NCBI GenBank assembly: GCA_905182995.1
Contig: CAJJDP010000083.1
Location: 304,823-368,822, forward strand
Source: Paramecium octaurelia
Lineage: Eukaryota; Ciliophora; Oligohymenophorea; Peniculida; Parameciidae
Reading direction: 5' to 3'
DNA length: 64,000 bases
Shown here: piece by piece, positions 1 to 14,532 of the stretch
How the letters are laid out: the number at the start of each line of letters is the position of its first letter
Position numbering within the stretch: the stretch's first letter is position 1
Notes under the pieces: model-generated
Told to the model about the DNA's origin: nothing
The model's input: only the letters and a program-made list of their open reading frames with translations
The model's database searches: none
Program-made: the position numbers and the translations under genes

Positions 1-1174
1 TAGTACTTTTCTTGTTCATTAATTTTTTCTATGGATCCTGAAATTGTGCTAGCCTCCTTGACTTTCAACTTACTAAGTTAAGAATCTAACATTTTTGGCA
101 ATTAGACAGAGTAATTGGTTTTTTGAGATTGGGCAAAATCCATGACAGAGGTTGTTTATTTTTATTATAAGCATCTTTTTTATTTTTTTATTTTGGATGG
201 TGGGAAATAAGGTTATCTAAATTGATCCTCAATCAAATACAAAACACTTTATATAGGTTCTGATTTCTTTTCTGTTCTCTTTTTAGGTAATGCTGCTTTA
301 TCTACTTTAAATTTGGGTAATATTCTATTGATGCTGATTTCTTCATTAGACAATTTAGATTGTTGACAGAAATACTGAATCTATTCAACATTGGGTCTAA
401 GTTCAGCATCATAACACATCATCAATCTCAATAGGTTGTTCAAATTGAGACTATAATTTGGATTATATGTAATTTGAATGCCTTTGAGTATTTTTTTATG
501 TAAAATTTCAACATTGTTTGTAATTATTGGTGGATCCTTGAACATCATCTAATAGAGCATATAACCAACCATCCATATATCTGATTTGTGATCGTAAATT
601 TGTGTCCTAATAAATTCTGGTGCTAGTAAATAAATGTCTTAATAGTTTTATTTATGTAAATAATAGAGAACATTCAACTCACCCAAAATAGTCATTCCTT
701 TACTTTGAAATAAGTTTGAAGATAATAATTTTCCATGGACTCTTTTTGGGTGAAATTATTGTAATGCAATTGACAACTACATAGGATATGTAGGATACCT
801 CTTGAATGATATTCCAAATTTCCACTTCTTTCAAAGGGTATTCGTATTATTTATCTAAGTATTGACTGACAATACTAATCTTCAAATTTTTATCATTACC
901 CCAAGTATGTCATATCATGATCAAAGGATGCCTCATAAAATTTAACAATATGAGGATTCTTGTGACTAGATAATTTGTTAAGCATTTTAATGATCGATTG
1001 AACTCTATCCTTTGGTATTCCCTCAAGACAAAAAATTCTGAGCATATAATTATATCCATTCCTTTTCACAATCACTGATTTTTTATAATGGTTTTATCTC
1101 ACTATGTTGACAACCTAAAATTGCGGAAATAACTGTTCTACACTTTTCATTAAATATAAATTTAAAGAGCTCAT
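1..1174 (-). CDS. Protein-kinase-fold protein, probable pseudokinase (3' partial)
   Basis: The minus-strand frame starts at ATG 1174 and stays open to the left edge, so the C-terminus is missing. A 25-nt intron (GTAATG...ATTAG) and a 22-nt intron (GTATCC...TGTAG) restore one frame. The kinase C-lobe is clear: LAPEFIRTQIYDHKSDIW (APE and the DxW of subdomain IX), then GYMLYQMMF and LRPNVEQI (subdomain XI). Key catalytic residues are replaced. The position of the VAIK lysine reads YMLRIF, the HRDxKxxN loop reads VHGKLLSSNL, and the DFG position reads TILGEL. By established kinase logic it should bind nucleotide poorly or not at all and not transfer phosphate. A scaffold role is inference. The tail after the kinase fold is basic and Q/S-rich. 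It points away from its neighbour at 1382. Confidence 0.75.
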
Positions 1175-1381
1175 AATATAACAATACAATTATAATAAAA
1201 ACACTTTTTAAACGAATAAAGGACAAATGATATCTATGTAAATTATAATTTGATCATCCTCTTCTCTTTAGTAATCTGTATTATTATAATAGAATGTAAG
1301 TGTAACAAGAAATCCTTAGACTGGATTTTATATTAAAGAATAATATAGAAAATCAGATCTTCTTAATTGGTAATTTAAATT

Positions 1382-2387
1382 ATGGATATACGACTAGCTA
1401 TATGTAATCTCATTTCTGTAGTTTCTAACTTTGTCACGGAAACAAAGTTGAAAGGATAACTCGATTAGCTCTACTTGTTAAGCATTAAACCTGATTCTAA
1501 TTTGTAGGAAATTGAAAGAAAAATGATTAACTTAGGAAAGAACACTAAAGCCCATCATAGGATAAATTCATAGCCAGCTGTACTCCCTTCACCTAAACAA
1601 AATAAAGTTTAATCAATGTCAGGAGTCAACACACCTGCATTTTCAGGTGGAATGCATAACAAGGCAATTGGTTTTGGAAGTAGAATACAATATACCACTC
1701 CTTTTGTATCAAATAGAGAAAAAGATGAAAAACATAAAAATATGTCAGATAGGTAAATCTCTTTTAAATTTGAAATCTCAAAACCTTCACCCAAAAATAT
1801 CACAGAATTTAAGTCTATTGACAAACAAATCGTGGATATAACTTAAAAACTAAAATTGAACTCTGGTATATAACAATCTTCTAATGTGGTTCCAGTATTA
1901 CAATCAGAATTAGAGGCATATCCACAAAATACAATAACTCTTAAAAGTTTACCTATTAAAAATGATAATTATTAATAACAACTTGGGGAAGAACGTAAAG
2001 AGAAATAATATGATTAGACAAAGATTTCAGGTAGAATGCTAGATCAGATTAATTAGAATATGAAAGAGATGAAATAAAATACTTTTAAATTAATAAAAGT
2101 ATTTGAAAATACTCATGAAATAAAGACCCAATCTTCTTTCGAACATTGTCGTTAGGTAGATACATCTTTCATTTCACCATTCAGAAAATTAAGAAATGTA
2201 AGTTGAATTTCTATAAATCTAGCCTCTTTTTAACGGAATTCATGGTAAAATTACAGATTAAGATTTACATTATATATAATAAAACTTTTTGATGAAAAAG
2301 CTGATTGTAAAGGCCAAAAAGAATGAAAAGATTGAATTTGAGCCAATTAAGATGGATGTATTCTTTGTAACAAGTGTTAAGGGATGA
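1382..2387 (+). CDS. Hypothetical protein, about 325 aa
   Basis: An open frame in the ciliate code begins at ATG 1382 and ends at TGA 2385-2387. One in-frame TGA lies inside a canonical 25-nt intron, GTAAGTTGA...ATCTAG, near 2197-2221. Removing it keeps the frame into an exon beginning PLFNGIHGKITDQD. The protein is polar and rich in K, N, Q and S, with a helical, possibly coiled-coil centre (EERKEKQYDQTKISGRMLDQ). I recognise no domain. It is divergent from the pseudokinase, leaving about 200 bp for a shared upstream region, and convergent with the CK1-like kinase. Codon use and intron make it look real, but its function is unknown. Confidence 0.6.
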
Positions 2388-2464
2388 AAGATATTGTGTT
2401 ATAATTAAATTAGAAATAACATATAATTTATCAATCACTAAGCTCTAACTCAGGATTTTCTTCT

Positions 2465-4039
2465 TCATCCTTAATTACTTAAGGTTTGACAAAGGTTTGT
2501 TGCATAATTCGTATAGTATCCATTTCTAATGAATAATGATGTATAAATACGTGAGGTTTTTTTATTGAGAACTAAAGGCTTTTTGATGCCTATCATTTCA
2601 TAATCAATCATTTTTTTGAATCCTGGGAGAGAACTTTCTTTCATTTCGATATTTGGGAGCAATTCTTCGCTCATCACATCATCACTCTATAAGTAATTAT
2701 TGGTTTTGGATGTATGATTAGATTAATTTAGAGAGGATAATTAATCTATTTTGGTACAAGAATTATATTAAGGGATTTGGAGAAATGGGTTCCCAGATAT
2801 GTGTTGAGGTTAAACGTCTAATTGCTTTTGATGTTCGGATGGTTCAGCCACATTAATGAGGAATGGTTTATTATCCAATTTTTTTGTACTTTTCTTCAAC
2901 AATTATTCATGTTTATTGGGATCAAACTTTTAGAATTGAATATTCATGATTTCATCTCTTCCTGAACTATTCATGATTGCGATGGTTTAATGCTTCTTCT
3001 TTTTACTGGAATATTCTGGTAGCTTTTCCCAATCATAACCATAATTTAAATAATTAAGAGAGAGCTAAGACAATTCATCTTAGAAATGACCTTTGAGTTA
3101 TTTATAATTGGGTTATTATGCAAAATCTAAGGTTTATACATCTTACATAAACTTAATAAAACACTTTGGTTATTTGGAGAAGAGCTATTCCAATTTCATG
3201 TTTTTCTTCATTTGATGAATTTTAGCATATTTAAGATTTTTCATTTCGATCTTAACATTCATCCATGGAAGATGCCCAGTAAGTAGATACAGTAAAACAT
3301 ATCCTAAACTTTAGAGATCATCTCTCCTTCCTTACTCAAGAGACTCATGAGCATTGATACTTGCATATCTAGCTGTACCAATTAATCCTGGTTTTTTGAT
3401 TAATTTGATATGATCTCCTTTTGAATTCTATTAATCAAATTTATTAATACAGCATATTTTTTTGATAACCCAAAATCAATTAAGTTTATTATTTTTGGAC
3501 TGGTCGTATTTTCTAGTACAAAATTATCAGGTTTGAGGTCTCGATGCAAATACTTGCAAGAATGGAGGGCTTCAATTCTTTCTATCATCTAAATTTGACT
3601 GTGTAATAACTTAGATTGCCAATCGCAAAACAGTTTAAAGAGAGAACGAACCCCCGCATTTTCTAATCACGGATTCCAAATTCTTCCCCAAGATATTCAT
3701 CACACAAAATGTAAATCTCTTTTCCTTCCCATAAAACTTTATCTCTGGAAATCCAACTTTTTTTCTTAAACATATCAATTCTCATTTATACCTCAAATCT
3801 ATCAAAACCTTTATTTCCTTTTCCAACAAATTGCATTCCTAATTGGCAAATTCCACCTTCATTGCATATGGAGTATTCCCATATTTTTAATCGATCACCT
3901 TGTAAACCTAGCCGAAAGAACCGTAGCCTATCTTCGAATGGATCTCAAATCGACCCTGAATGATGTCTCCTATCTAAATTACTAGATTTTATAAACTTAC
4001 TATTAGTGAATCTTCTTCTTCACTATCGGATTAAAACAT
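2465..4039 (-). CDS. Casein kinase 1-family Ser/Thr protein kinase
   Basis: Minus-strand gene with the start chosen at ATG 4039 (MFQSDSEEEDS); the frame upstream hits TGA. Introns of about 27, 27, 22 and 23 nt restore one frame. Domain order: glycine loop IGYGSFGQVYK, then AMKVEF with the VAIK lysine. Next come the catalytic loop YLHRDLKPDNFVL, the metal-binding IDFGLSKKY, and GTARYASINAH, which replaces APE and is diagnostic of the CK1 family. DDLQSLGYVLLYLLTGHLPW follows. All catalytic residues are present. A polar tail of about 200 residues with many Q codons (TAA/TAG) follows the kinase domain and probably handles localisation or regulation. CK1 kinases are greatly expanded in Paramecium. 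The substrate is unknown. Confidence 0.88.
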
Positions 4040-4094
4040 AAATAAATTTATGACGTTTCATTGGGCCAACATACCTTTTTAATGGACATCTTAC

Positions 4095-4809
4095 TCACTC
4101 AGATATCATAATGACATGCTATGGTACGCACTAATCTTCATTTATTTTAGGTACATTTGGAGTCTAATATAAATGTTTCCCATTTTTCTGGTGGCATTTT
4201 ATCAACTCTACAAACATTTTACAATCCCCAATTACTATTAATACATCAACAAACACTCATTTGATCAAAAGATAGTTCACTATTTTGTAATGCATCGCTC
4301 TATGTATAGGCTGTCCCTATTCCAATATATTATTTTATAGATCTAGCAATCTCTATTTTTGAGGGTTCACTTTTTGAACCATGTAGATTTTGTTTATGGT
4401 ATCATCATGTGGTACAATAATTACATTACAATTAGATTTCCATTATTGTTGTAACTGCTATCATACTAAGAAAAGAATATGAATGGCAGGATACTATGAT
4501 CATGGCAACTCATACGCTCTTAATGAAATATCCATTCATTTTTGTGTTAAATATAATATATGTTGCATTGGTGTTTTATTATAATATATTGTTGTATTTT
4601 AGGTAACGTATTACGACTATATTAGTCCATTAAGGGAAAAATGGATCAATAGGTTCTTGGGTAAATTCTTTCCATTTATCTACTATAGCTTTATAATAGC
4701 TTTGATCTATGATTGCACAAACGCATTGCCATTTTTGTATTGAAATACAATTTCAAGAACATCTTTGATAATATTTAATAAATTGAATTAAGTAAAATTA
4801 GACAGCCAT
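4095..4809 (-). CDS. Unidentified cysteine-containing protein, exon structure uncertain
   Basis: Protein-like stretches lie on the minus strand between ATG 4809 and TGA 4095-4097. One is QKWQCVCAIIDQSYYKAIVD followed by KWKEFTQEPIDPFFPQWTNI. Another is IARSIKQYIGIGTAYTQSDA. The last is IIGDCKMFVELIKCHQKNGK with tail QHVIMISE. They lie in different frames. A 22-nt intron (GTGTTTGTTGATGTATTAATAG) joins the last two cleanly, but I could not bridge the middle without leaving TGA codons. It could be a gene with several short introns or a decayed paralogue. The downstream CK1 start is only about 60 bp away. Function unknown. Confidence 0.4.
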
Positions 4810-5047
4810 AATAAATATTATCCTTATATATTATTTGAATTATTAGAATTTAAAAACATAATTATTTCTTTTGTTATTAAATTAATATTGATTAAAAATA
4901 CGCAACATAATGGATAGTTTAGAGTTCTTAGAGGAAAAGAAAACTCCATATTTTTAAATGATTTCAATAATTGTAGCTCTTGGGAAGAGCAATGTTAAAA
5001 TAAAACTTTAATTTTGTGATTGACTAATTTTGTATTTAAAAAGAATA

Positions 5048-6148
5048 TCATCTTCCAGACCAGGAGGCAACTTATTTCTTGAACATGATGATTACTTCAT
5101 CCAAGATGGCATTCTCTTCTTGTCTCTTGGCCTTGGCTTCGGCATAATCAGCTCTCTTTGATTCCAAATCAGCTTATGCTTAATCTAAGGCATCTTAAGA
5201 TTCTTATAAGATGATCTTTGATTTGGCTTATTGGGCTAAAGCAGCTTAGATTTGCTAGAATTGATTAGTGAATAATATAATACAGTGGCAGTTCTATCAG
5301 CAAAGACTTATTTTCTTTCATATTCAACTTCCAATGAGGTAATTTCAGCTTCAGACAATGAGACCCATCCAGCCAATTCCCATGAGGCATTGATTTCATT
5401 TTATTTCAAATTTTCTAATGAGGCAGCTAATTCAGATTCTAATCCTTCAAGGACACCCAAGACTCTTTCAGCTAATGTTTATCCATGTCCAGATGATTCT
5501 GAAGCCTAAGAATTGTATAAATGATATAATTACTTATCCTTCTTAGGCAAGAGCTAAGAATGATTTGATTTAGTGTTCTTAGAATAAGTTGCTGTATTAC
5601 TTCAATTTTTCAGCAACTGATTAGGCTTAGACCTATGTGAATTCAAAAGAATCTCCATTGATGATGTATCCAGCAACATCTTGTTTGAGGAGTCTGATGA
5701 CTTCTAAGGCTTCTTAATTGTGCTTGATGGATTTAACAAATAATTAGTTGGAGAAACATTAGTTGTCTTGGAGTGTTTCAATTTTAGCAGCAATTGAATC
5801 TCTTCTGGCTTCATTCCATGCCAAATAATTTTTGGTTTATTGAAGTACGTTTTCATACTCAGCTCTGTTTTCGACAGCCTATTGGAACAATTTTTGGTTA
5901 AGAGCCTTAATTTTAGTGAATTATTCAATGGTTTAGGCACCAACCCATTCGTCTGTTTCGTTCTTTTGGTCAGCAGCAAATTGGGCATCGATGTTAGATT
6001 GTTTTAAATCATTCAGCAATCCAAAGACTGTGTCAATGGCATCACTGGCCTTTGTTCCTGTTTAAAGGAGAGCCAAGATTTAATCTTTTGTGCTGGTGGC
6101 ATTTGAGACCACAGCCAATGCAAGAATAATAGCAATAATTCCTTTCAT
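5048..6148 (-). CDS. Trichocyst matrix protein (TMP family)
   Basis: Starts at ATG 6148 with a clear signal peptide, MKGIIAIILALAVVSNA. Long alpha-helical, acidic, alanine/glutamine-rich segments follow, for example DQILALLQTGTKASDAIDTV and AEYENVLQQTKNYLAWNEAR. It ends EVIIMFKKQVASWSGR at TGA 5048-5050. Two introns (28 nt, GTAATTATATC...TTCTTAG; 29 nt, GTATTATATTATT...TCTAG) join three exons into about 330 residues. TMPs enter the secretory pathway, are proteolytically processed and crystallise inside trichocysts, the explosive secretory organelles of Paramecium. The family is large in Paramecium. Most of this gene lies within the 1,374-bp duplicated segment, but only this copy has the 3' exon. 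Family assignment is from recognition of the N-terminus and composition. Confidence 0.9.
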
Positions 6149-6562
6149 TTATTTATTAACTAAAAAACGATACATCTCAAAAACGATTTAATTTTCATTT
6201 AATATTTATATTTGATATATGATTGTTACTAGTGTGCAAATAACAACAAATAATGAATATGACATTACTTAAATTGAAGAATGAAGCATAATTTATAATA
6301 TAGTTAGACAATATATTAAACAATGGTATAAAAATGGATGTAGTATTTTGTTATCAGAACAATACAAAATTAATATTATTCATATCTTTAAATTAATGCT
6401 GCCTAGGATTACGAATACTGCTAGATTGGGTATTAAGAATCTCTATTAATTGAATCACATAAAAAGTTTCCATAATGCAACCATAGCTCATAAAGCATAA
6501 GTTATGAATGACGAATCACAATATGTTGTAAAAACAGATCGAATTTATAAACCAACCTATAC
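5189..6562. repeat. Tandem duplication, copy 1 (1,374 bp)
   Basis: This segment recurs at 6564-7937 with only a handful of substitutions, for example agtgaataat/agtggattat, gaggtaattt/gaggtgattt and gcaacatcttg/gcgacatctta. Nearly all differences lie in the TMP 3' half. The remaining roughly 900 bp, including the intergenic region and the start of the next gene, look identical. Copy 1 covers most of a trichocyst matrix gene and the first 167 bp of the neighbouring membrane-protein gene, then stops at the N at 6563. A local assembly join of two haplotypes or paralogues explains this at least as well as a true duplication. Confidence 0.95.
6396..6562 (+). pseudogene. 5' fragment of the membrane-protein gene at 7771, cut at the N
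   Basis: Begins ATG 6396 with MLPRITNTARLGIKNLYQLN, identical to the intact gene at 7771, and ends at TDRIYKPTY where the sequence reaches the N at 6563. What follows the N is unrelated 3' TMP sequence in the opposite orientation, so the fragment has no continuation. It is either a broken duplicate or, more likely, the start of the real gene seen a second time because of an assembly join. Confidence 0.7.
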
Positions 6563-6563
6563 N
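6563..6563. other. Single ambiguous base at the duplication joint
   Basis: The only N in the window lies exactly where copy 1 of the 1,374-bp repeat ends and copy 2 begins. A lone N placed at a repeat boundary is typical of a scaffold join, so distances across it should not be trusted. Confidence 0.95.
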
Positions 6564-7523
6564 GGCATCTTAAGATTCTTATAAGATGATCTTTGATTTG
6601 GCTTATTGGGCTAAAGCGGCTTAGATTTGCTAGAATTGATTAGTGGATTATATAATACAGTGGCAGTTCTATCAGCAAAGACTTATTTTCTTTCATATTC
6701 AACTTCCAATGAGGTGATTTCAGCTTCAGACAATGAGACCCATCCAGCCAATTCCCATGAGGCATTGATTTCATTTTATTTCAAATTTTCTAATGAGGCA
6801 GCTAATTCAGATTCTAATCCTTCAAGGACACCCAAGACTCTTTCAGCTAATGTTTATCCATGTCCAGATGATTCTGAAGCCTAAGAATTGTATAAATGAT
6901 ATAATTACTTATCCTTCTTAGGCAAGAGCCAAGAATGATTTGATTTAGTGTTCTTAGAATAAGTTGCTGTATTACTTCAATTTTTCAGCAACTGATTAGG
7001 CTTAGACCTATGTGAATTCAAAAGAATCTCCATTGATGATGTATCCAGCGACATCTTATTTGAGGAGTCTGATGACTTCTAAGGCTTCTTAATTGTGCTT
7101 GATGGATTTAACAAATAATTAGTTGGAGAAACATTAGTTGTCTTGGAGTGTTTCAATTTTAGCAGCAATTGAATCTCTTCTGGCTTCATTCCATGCCAAA
7201 TAATTTTTGGTTTATTGAAGTACGTTTTCATACTCAGCTCTGTTTTCGACAGCCTATTGGAACAATTTTTGGTTAAGAGCCTTAATTTTAGTGAATTATT
7301 CAATGGTTTAGGCACCAACCCATTCGTCTGTTTCGTTCTTTTGGTCAGCAGCAAATTGGGCATCGATGTTAGATTGTTTTAAATCATTCAGCAATCCAAA
7401 GACTGTGTCAATGGCATCACTGGCCTTTGTTCCTGTTTAAAGGAGAGCCAAGATTTAATCTTTTGTGCTGGTGGCATTTGAGACCACAGCCAATGCAAGA
7501 ATAATAGCAATAATTCCTTTCAT
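6564..7523 (-). CDS. Trichocyst matrix protein, second copy, truncated at 3' end
   Basis: Same signal peptide and N-terminal reading as the gene at 6148, starting at ATG 7523. The copy runs into the N at 6563 within the last exon, at the position equivalent to 5189, so about 47 C-terminal residues and the stop are absent. The changes I checked against copy 1 are substitutions and do not open new TGA codons, so the copy is not decaying; it is simply cut. If the duplication is an assembly artefact, this and the gene at 5048 are two versions of one gene. Confidence 0.75.
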
Positions 7524-7937
7524 TTATTTATTAACTAAAAAACGATACATCTCAAAAACGATTTAATTTTCATTTAATATTTATATTTGATATATGATTG
7601 TTACTAGTGTGCAAATAACAACAAATAATGAATATGACATTACTTAAATTGAAGAATGAAGCATAATTTATAATATAGTTAGACAATATATTAAACAATG
7701 GTATAAAAATGGATGTAGTATTTTGTTATCAGAACAATACAAAATTAATATTATTCATATCTTTAAATTAATGCTGCCTAGGATTACGAATACTGCTAGA
7801 TTGGGTATTAAGAATCTCTATTAATTGAATCACATAAAAAGTTTCCATAATGCAACCATAGCTCATAAAGCATAAGTTATGAATGACGAATCACAATATG
7901 TTGTAAAAACAGATCGAATTTATAAACCAACCTATAC
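6564..7937. repeat. Tandem duplication, copy 2 (1,374 bp)
   Basis: Direct repeat of 5189-6562 at a constant offset of 1,375 bp. The unique sequence after it continues the membrane-protein gene at 7771, whereas the unique sequence before copy 1 holds the 3' end of the TMP gene. One ordinary divergent gene pair plus one duplicated or mis-joined block accounts for everything. Confidence 0.95.
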
Positions 7938-8631
7938 AATTGAGTTTGATAGAATTGGAGAAGTGTTGCTGTACCTTCATCAATCATAATTAGTTACTCA
8001 TGCGATCCTCATAAGCATCTTACAATATTCCTAAAATACCCATATGTACTTTACGAGACAGCCATCCCCTTATCAATTTACCTCTGGTTCAAAAACCCAT
8101 TGGATATTGCTTGGTATTGGAATAATCTATTTATATATGCACCATCATTTTTGTGGATTCCTAGAATGTGGTAAGCAACAACTTCTATTAAATTAGGTAT
8201 TGGAGATCATTATAATATAAAATTCAAAGACTTTCTTTGTTGAGAGGAGGGAAAGTACTCAAGATTGAGACAAATACTCTTGCTAATGATAAAAATGTTT
8301 ATTGGGTTGAAACCTATTAATTTCATCCATTAACAGCAGATCTTAAACAATTTGATGATAGAGACAATGCTGATTATTTAACAGAGGAAGGTCAATTAAA
8401 ATATGAGTTAGCATGTCAACTTGATCATATCCAAGAATTGGGTACAACAGTATAAGACGAAGTAATTTATTTCATGAAGGTATATGGATAATTAATGTGA
8501 AATAGGAAGGAGTAGTACATCACCCAGAATTGTTTGAAGCAGCAACTAAGGGATATGTAATAGACACCTCTAATTTTGTAATAAACACAGCTCACAACAT
8601 CAGAGCATTCGAAGGCCATCACAATTAATGA
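7771..8631 (+). CDS. Two-pass membrane protein, possibly mitochondrial, unknown function
   Basis: Starts at ATG 7771 and ends at TGA 8629-8631. Introns of 23, 26 and 26 nt restore one frame. The N-terminus MLPRITNTARLGIKNLYQLN is basic and hydroxylated with few acids, compatible with a mitochondrial presequence. The middle holds hydrophobic stretches with aromatic and proline residues (AIPLSIYLWFKNPLDIAWYW and NLFIYAPSFLWIPRMW). A soluble tail follows, ending NTAHNIRAFEGHHNQ. The layout (presequence, paired hydrophobic segments, soluble tail) resembles small mitochondrial inner-membrane assembly factors such as the TMEM70/TMEM223 group. That is inference from layout only. It diverges from the trichocyst gene and converges with the SRPK gene. 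Confidence 0.75.
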
Positions 8632-8700
8632 AGATTGGTTATCATAATAGAAATCAAAAGAATATTTATTTAAATAAACATGTACAATTAACCACATAGA

Positions 8701-10856
<2,156 letters not shown>

Positions 10857-10926
10857 TCGTTGAATATTAGTTAAATAAAAATAATCAAAAATAGATATAT
10901 ATACGCACAATTATAAAATAATATAA

Positions 10927-11785
10927 ATGAATACCTCTAAAAGTATATTTGATCAACCTCTCAATAATTCAATTTCAAAATAAAGATACACCTTTTCCAA
11001 AGCTCCTCGTGAAACCTATTCAACCAAATAAACGTAATCTCTTTATTCTAACCTAGTAATGGATCTATGTACAACCTTCCAGATAGTTTAAGCAAGAGAA
11101 TGGCTGGCATCGGTTATGGATACAAGTAAATTCATCCCAATAACATCCTAGACATGATTTTACCAAACATGTTAAATAAGTTCCAGCTCCAAACAAATAT
11201 GAAATCAAGAGTTTCGCAGAATTGAACATGGAAGAGAAGAAAGGAATTCAATTTGCTTTGGGTAGAGAAGACACTTGGCTTCAAGGGATTTGGGCAACTC
11301 TTACTTAAACCACCCCTCCTCCAGATCGCTATCAAATACCAAGCACAGTTACAAGAAGATAAAAGTTTACATTTGGTTAAAGGACATAATCCCTATAAAA
11401 GTTTAACACTCCAGGTACACATCATTAAATTCATATAAAAAGGACCTGGAAATTATGAATATGTATAAGCCATAACACAGAAAGGAGTTTATCCACTCTC
11501 CAAGTTTCAAAACTCAGGTGCTTGCATCATCGGAAAAGATCAAGAGAGATTTAAGACTTTAGGAGGTAATTGTTAACATCTGAATTAGTGAATGATTATC
11601 CTGAACCAGGACGTTACTCACTTGAAAATATTGGTATCAATCAATCAGGCGTATACCCTAAGAATGGAATGAGATCTGCAGTGTAATAGACTTTTAGTAA
11701 GTCTACAAGAAAAGGACCATATGAAATAAATAAAGTGACTCCAGGTCCAGGAAGATACAAAATGTATTCCGAATTTGATTAATGA
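10927..11785 (+). CDS. SHIPPO/STPG-repeat protein (sperm-tail PG-rich type)
   Basis: Start ATG 10927, stop TGA 11783-11785. Introns 11034-11056 (23 nt), a 26-nt intron after GIGYGYK, a 28-nt intron before GPGNYEYV and a 23-nt intron after FKTLG connect the exons. The protein of about 245 residues carries spaced PGPxxY repeats (TPGPGNYEY, PEPGRYSLE, TPGPGRYKM) typical of the SHIPPO/STPG repeat. Family members bind the inside or surface of axonemal doublet microtubules or ODF-like structures. In Paramecium a ciliary role is likely by inference. It diverges from SRPK across 70 bp and overlaps nothing. Confidence 0.88.
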
Positions 11786-11795
11786 ATATAAGTAT

Positions 11796-12439
11796 TCAAA
11801 AGGTATCTAATCTTTTCTGTTTTGGACGAAAACTATCTACACTTCTCGCTGCGTTTGGCAATTCTTATTATTAAGAATGATCAGTCTTTATGAAATTGAT
11901 CAATTATTTCAATTCTATTCGTGTGAACTCCTTCAAAAGATACATAAATTTGATCAGACAATTAAAATCCGAAAAATTGTCATATTCAACCTTGTACTGA
12001 TCCATAATTAGCAATACCTCCATAATAAGTGATCTTCTACCCACCATACATCTACTGGTGTCATCCCTCCCATTTCAAGAGACTTATAACATTAATAGAC
12101 TTCATTGGAGTACTTACATATCTTATTATAAATGTGTTATAATCAATATCATCTTCCAAAGATTGGTATTAAAGTCATTCACTTTGTTAAAAGATTAATC
12201 GTAAACATGATTGAAATGATCTAGTAAATCATCTTATTCCTTATTTCTGATCTTACGAGAATTTAGAAAGATTACAATTTCTTCAATGAGATTCTTCCAA
12301 TTTAGTAATTACTAAACTGTCAATGTCTGGATGTTGTTGCACAGAGATACTGTAAAAATACCCGACTAACTTCTTTAATGTTCTTTCACTTCCCTTAACA
12401 TCTTAATGTTCTTTCCTTAACTGCAGTGCCCATTTACAT
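11796..12439 (-). CDS. Hypothetical helical protein
   Basis: Ends at TGA 11796-11798 only 10 bp from the convergent STPG gene. The start is ATG 12439 or 12433 (MGTAGSERTLKKLVGYFYSI after a 28-nt intron). Readable exons include HPDIDNLIEEIVIFLNSRKI, SLEMGGMTPVDVWWV and the C-terminus PNAARSVDSFRPKQKRLDTF. Introns of about 24, 30, 35 and 23 nt are needed; one join near 12,150 is not certain. I recognise no domain. The start is only about 20 bp from the divergent CDPK start, so the two share a very compact upstream region. Confidence 0.6.
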
Positions 12440-12457
12440 TATTATTTATAATAACTT

Positions 12458-14164
<1,707 letters not shown>

Positions 14165-14220
14165 TTATTTAGACATATTCATATGGTTATTGTATTGACT
14201 AAATAAAAATTAGTCTTGTT

Positions 14221-14475
14221 TCATAAATTTGCATCATCCTAATTTAAACTATTTTAAGAACATTTAATTCTTAATTATTCTTGGTAAATGTCAGACTAGA
14301 GGCCAAACATTTCATTAAAACTCTCATAATCCCTTAAGCCACCATCAACTATCCTCTGAATTGACATCTCATTTATCGATGCCTGAACTAATAATAGAAG
14401 TAAATGGTTCAATCTAACCATTTTAAATGACTTCATTCTCTTCAAATTAAATGGTAATCTCAAAATAGTAGCCAT
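14221..14475 (-). CDS. Small hypothetical protein, 84 aa
   Basis: Uninterrupted frame from ATG 14475 to TGA 14221-14223, beginning MATILRLPFNLKRMKSFKMV and continuing with a leucine-rich stretch (RLNHLLLLLVQASINEMS) and a polar, acidic tail. The basic, hydroxyl-poor start could be a mitochondrial presequence or an amphipathic helix. It converges with the CDPK gene (56 bp between stops) and diverges from the gene at 14533. No family recognised. Short and intron-less, so moderate confidence. Confidence 0.55.
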
Positions 14476-14532
14476 TTATAACACTCACAAAGAGAAGAAA
14501 AGCATTAACTTAGATTATATTACTTTGAGAAT

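Noticed and set aside
1609..1841. Opposing standard-code frames at 1609-1841
   Set aside because: In the ciliate code the plus strand has one long frame through this region; these are fragments created by reading TAA/TAG as stops.
5285..6884. Plus-strand open frames over the trichocyst gene copies (5285-5509 and 6627-6884)
   Set aside because: They are antisense shadows of the minus-strand TMP exons, whose signal peptide and helical repeats are far more protein-like.
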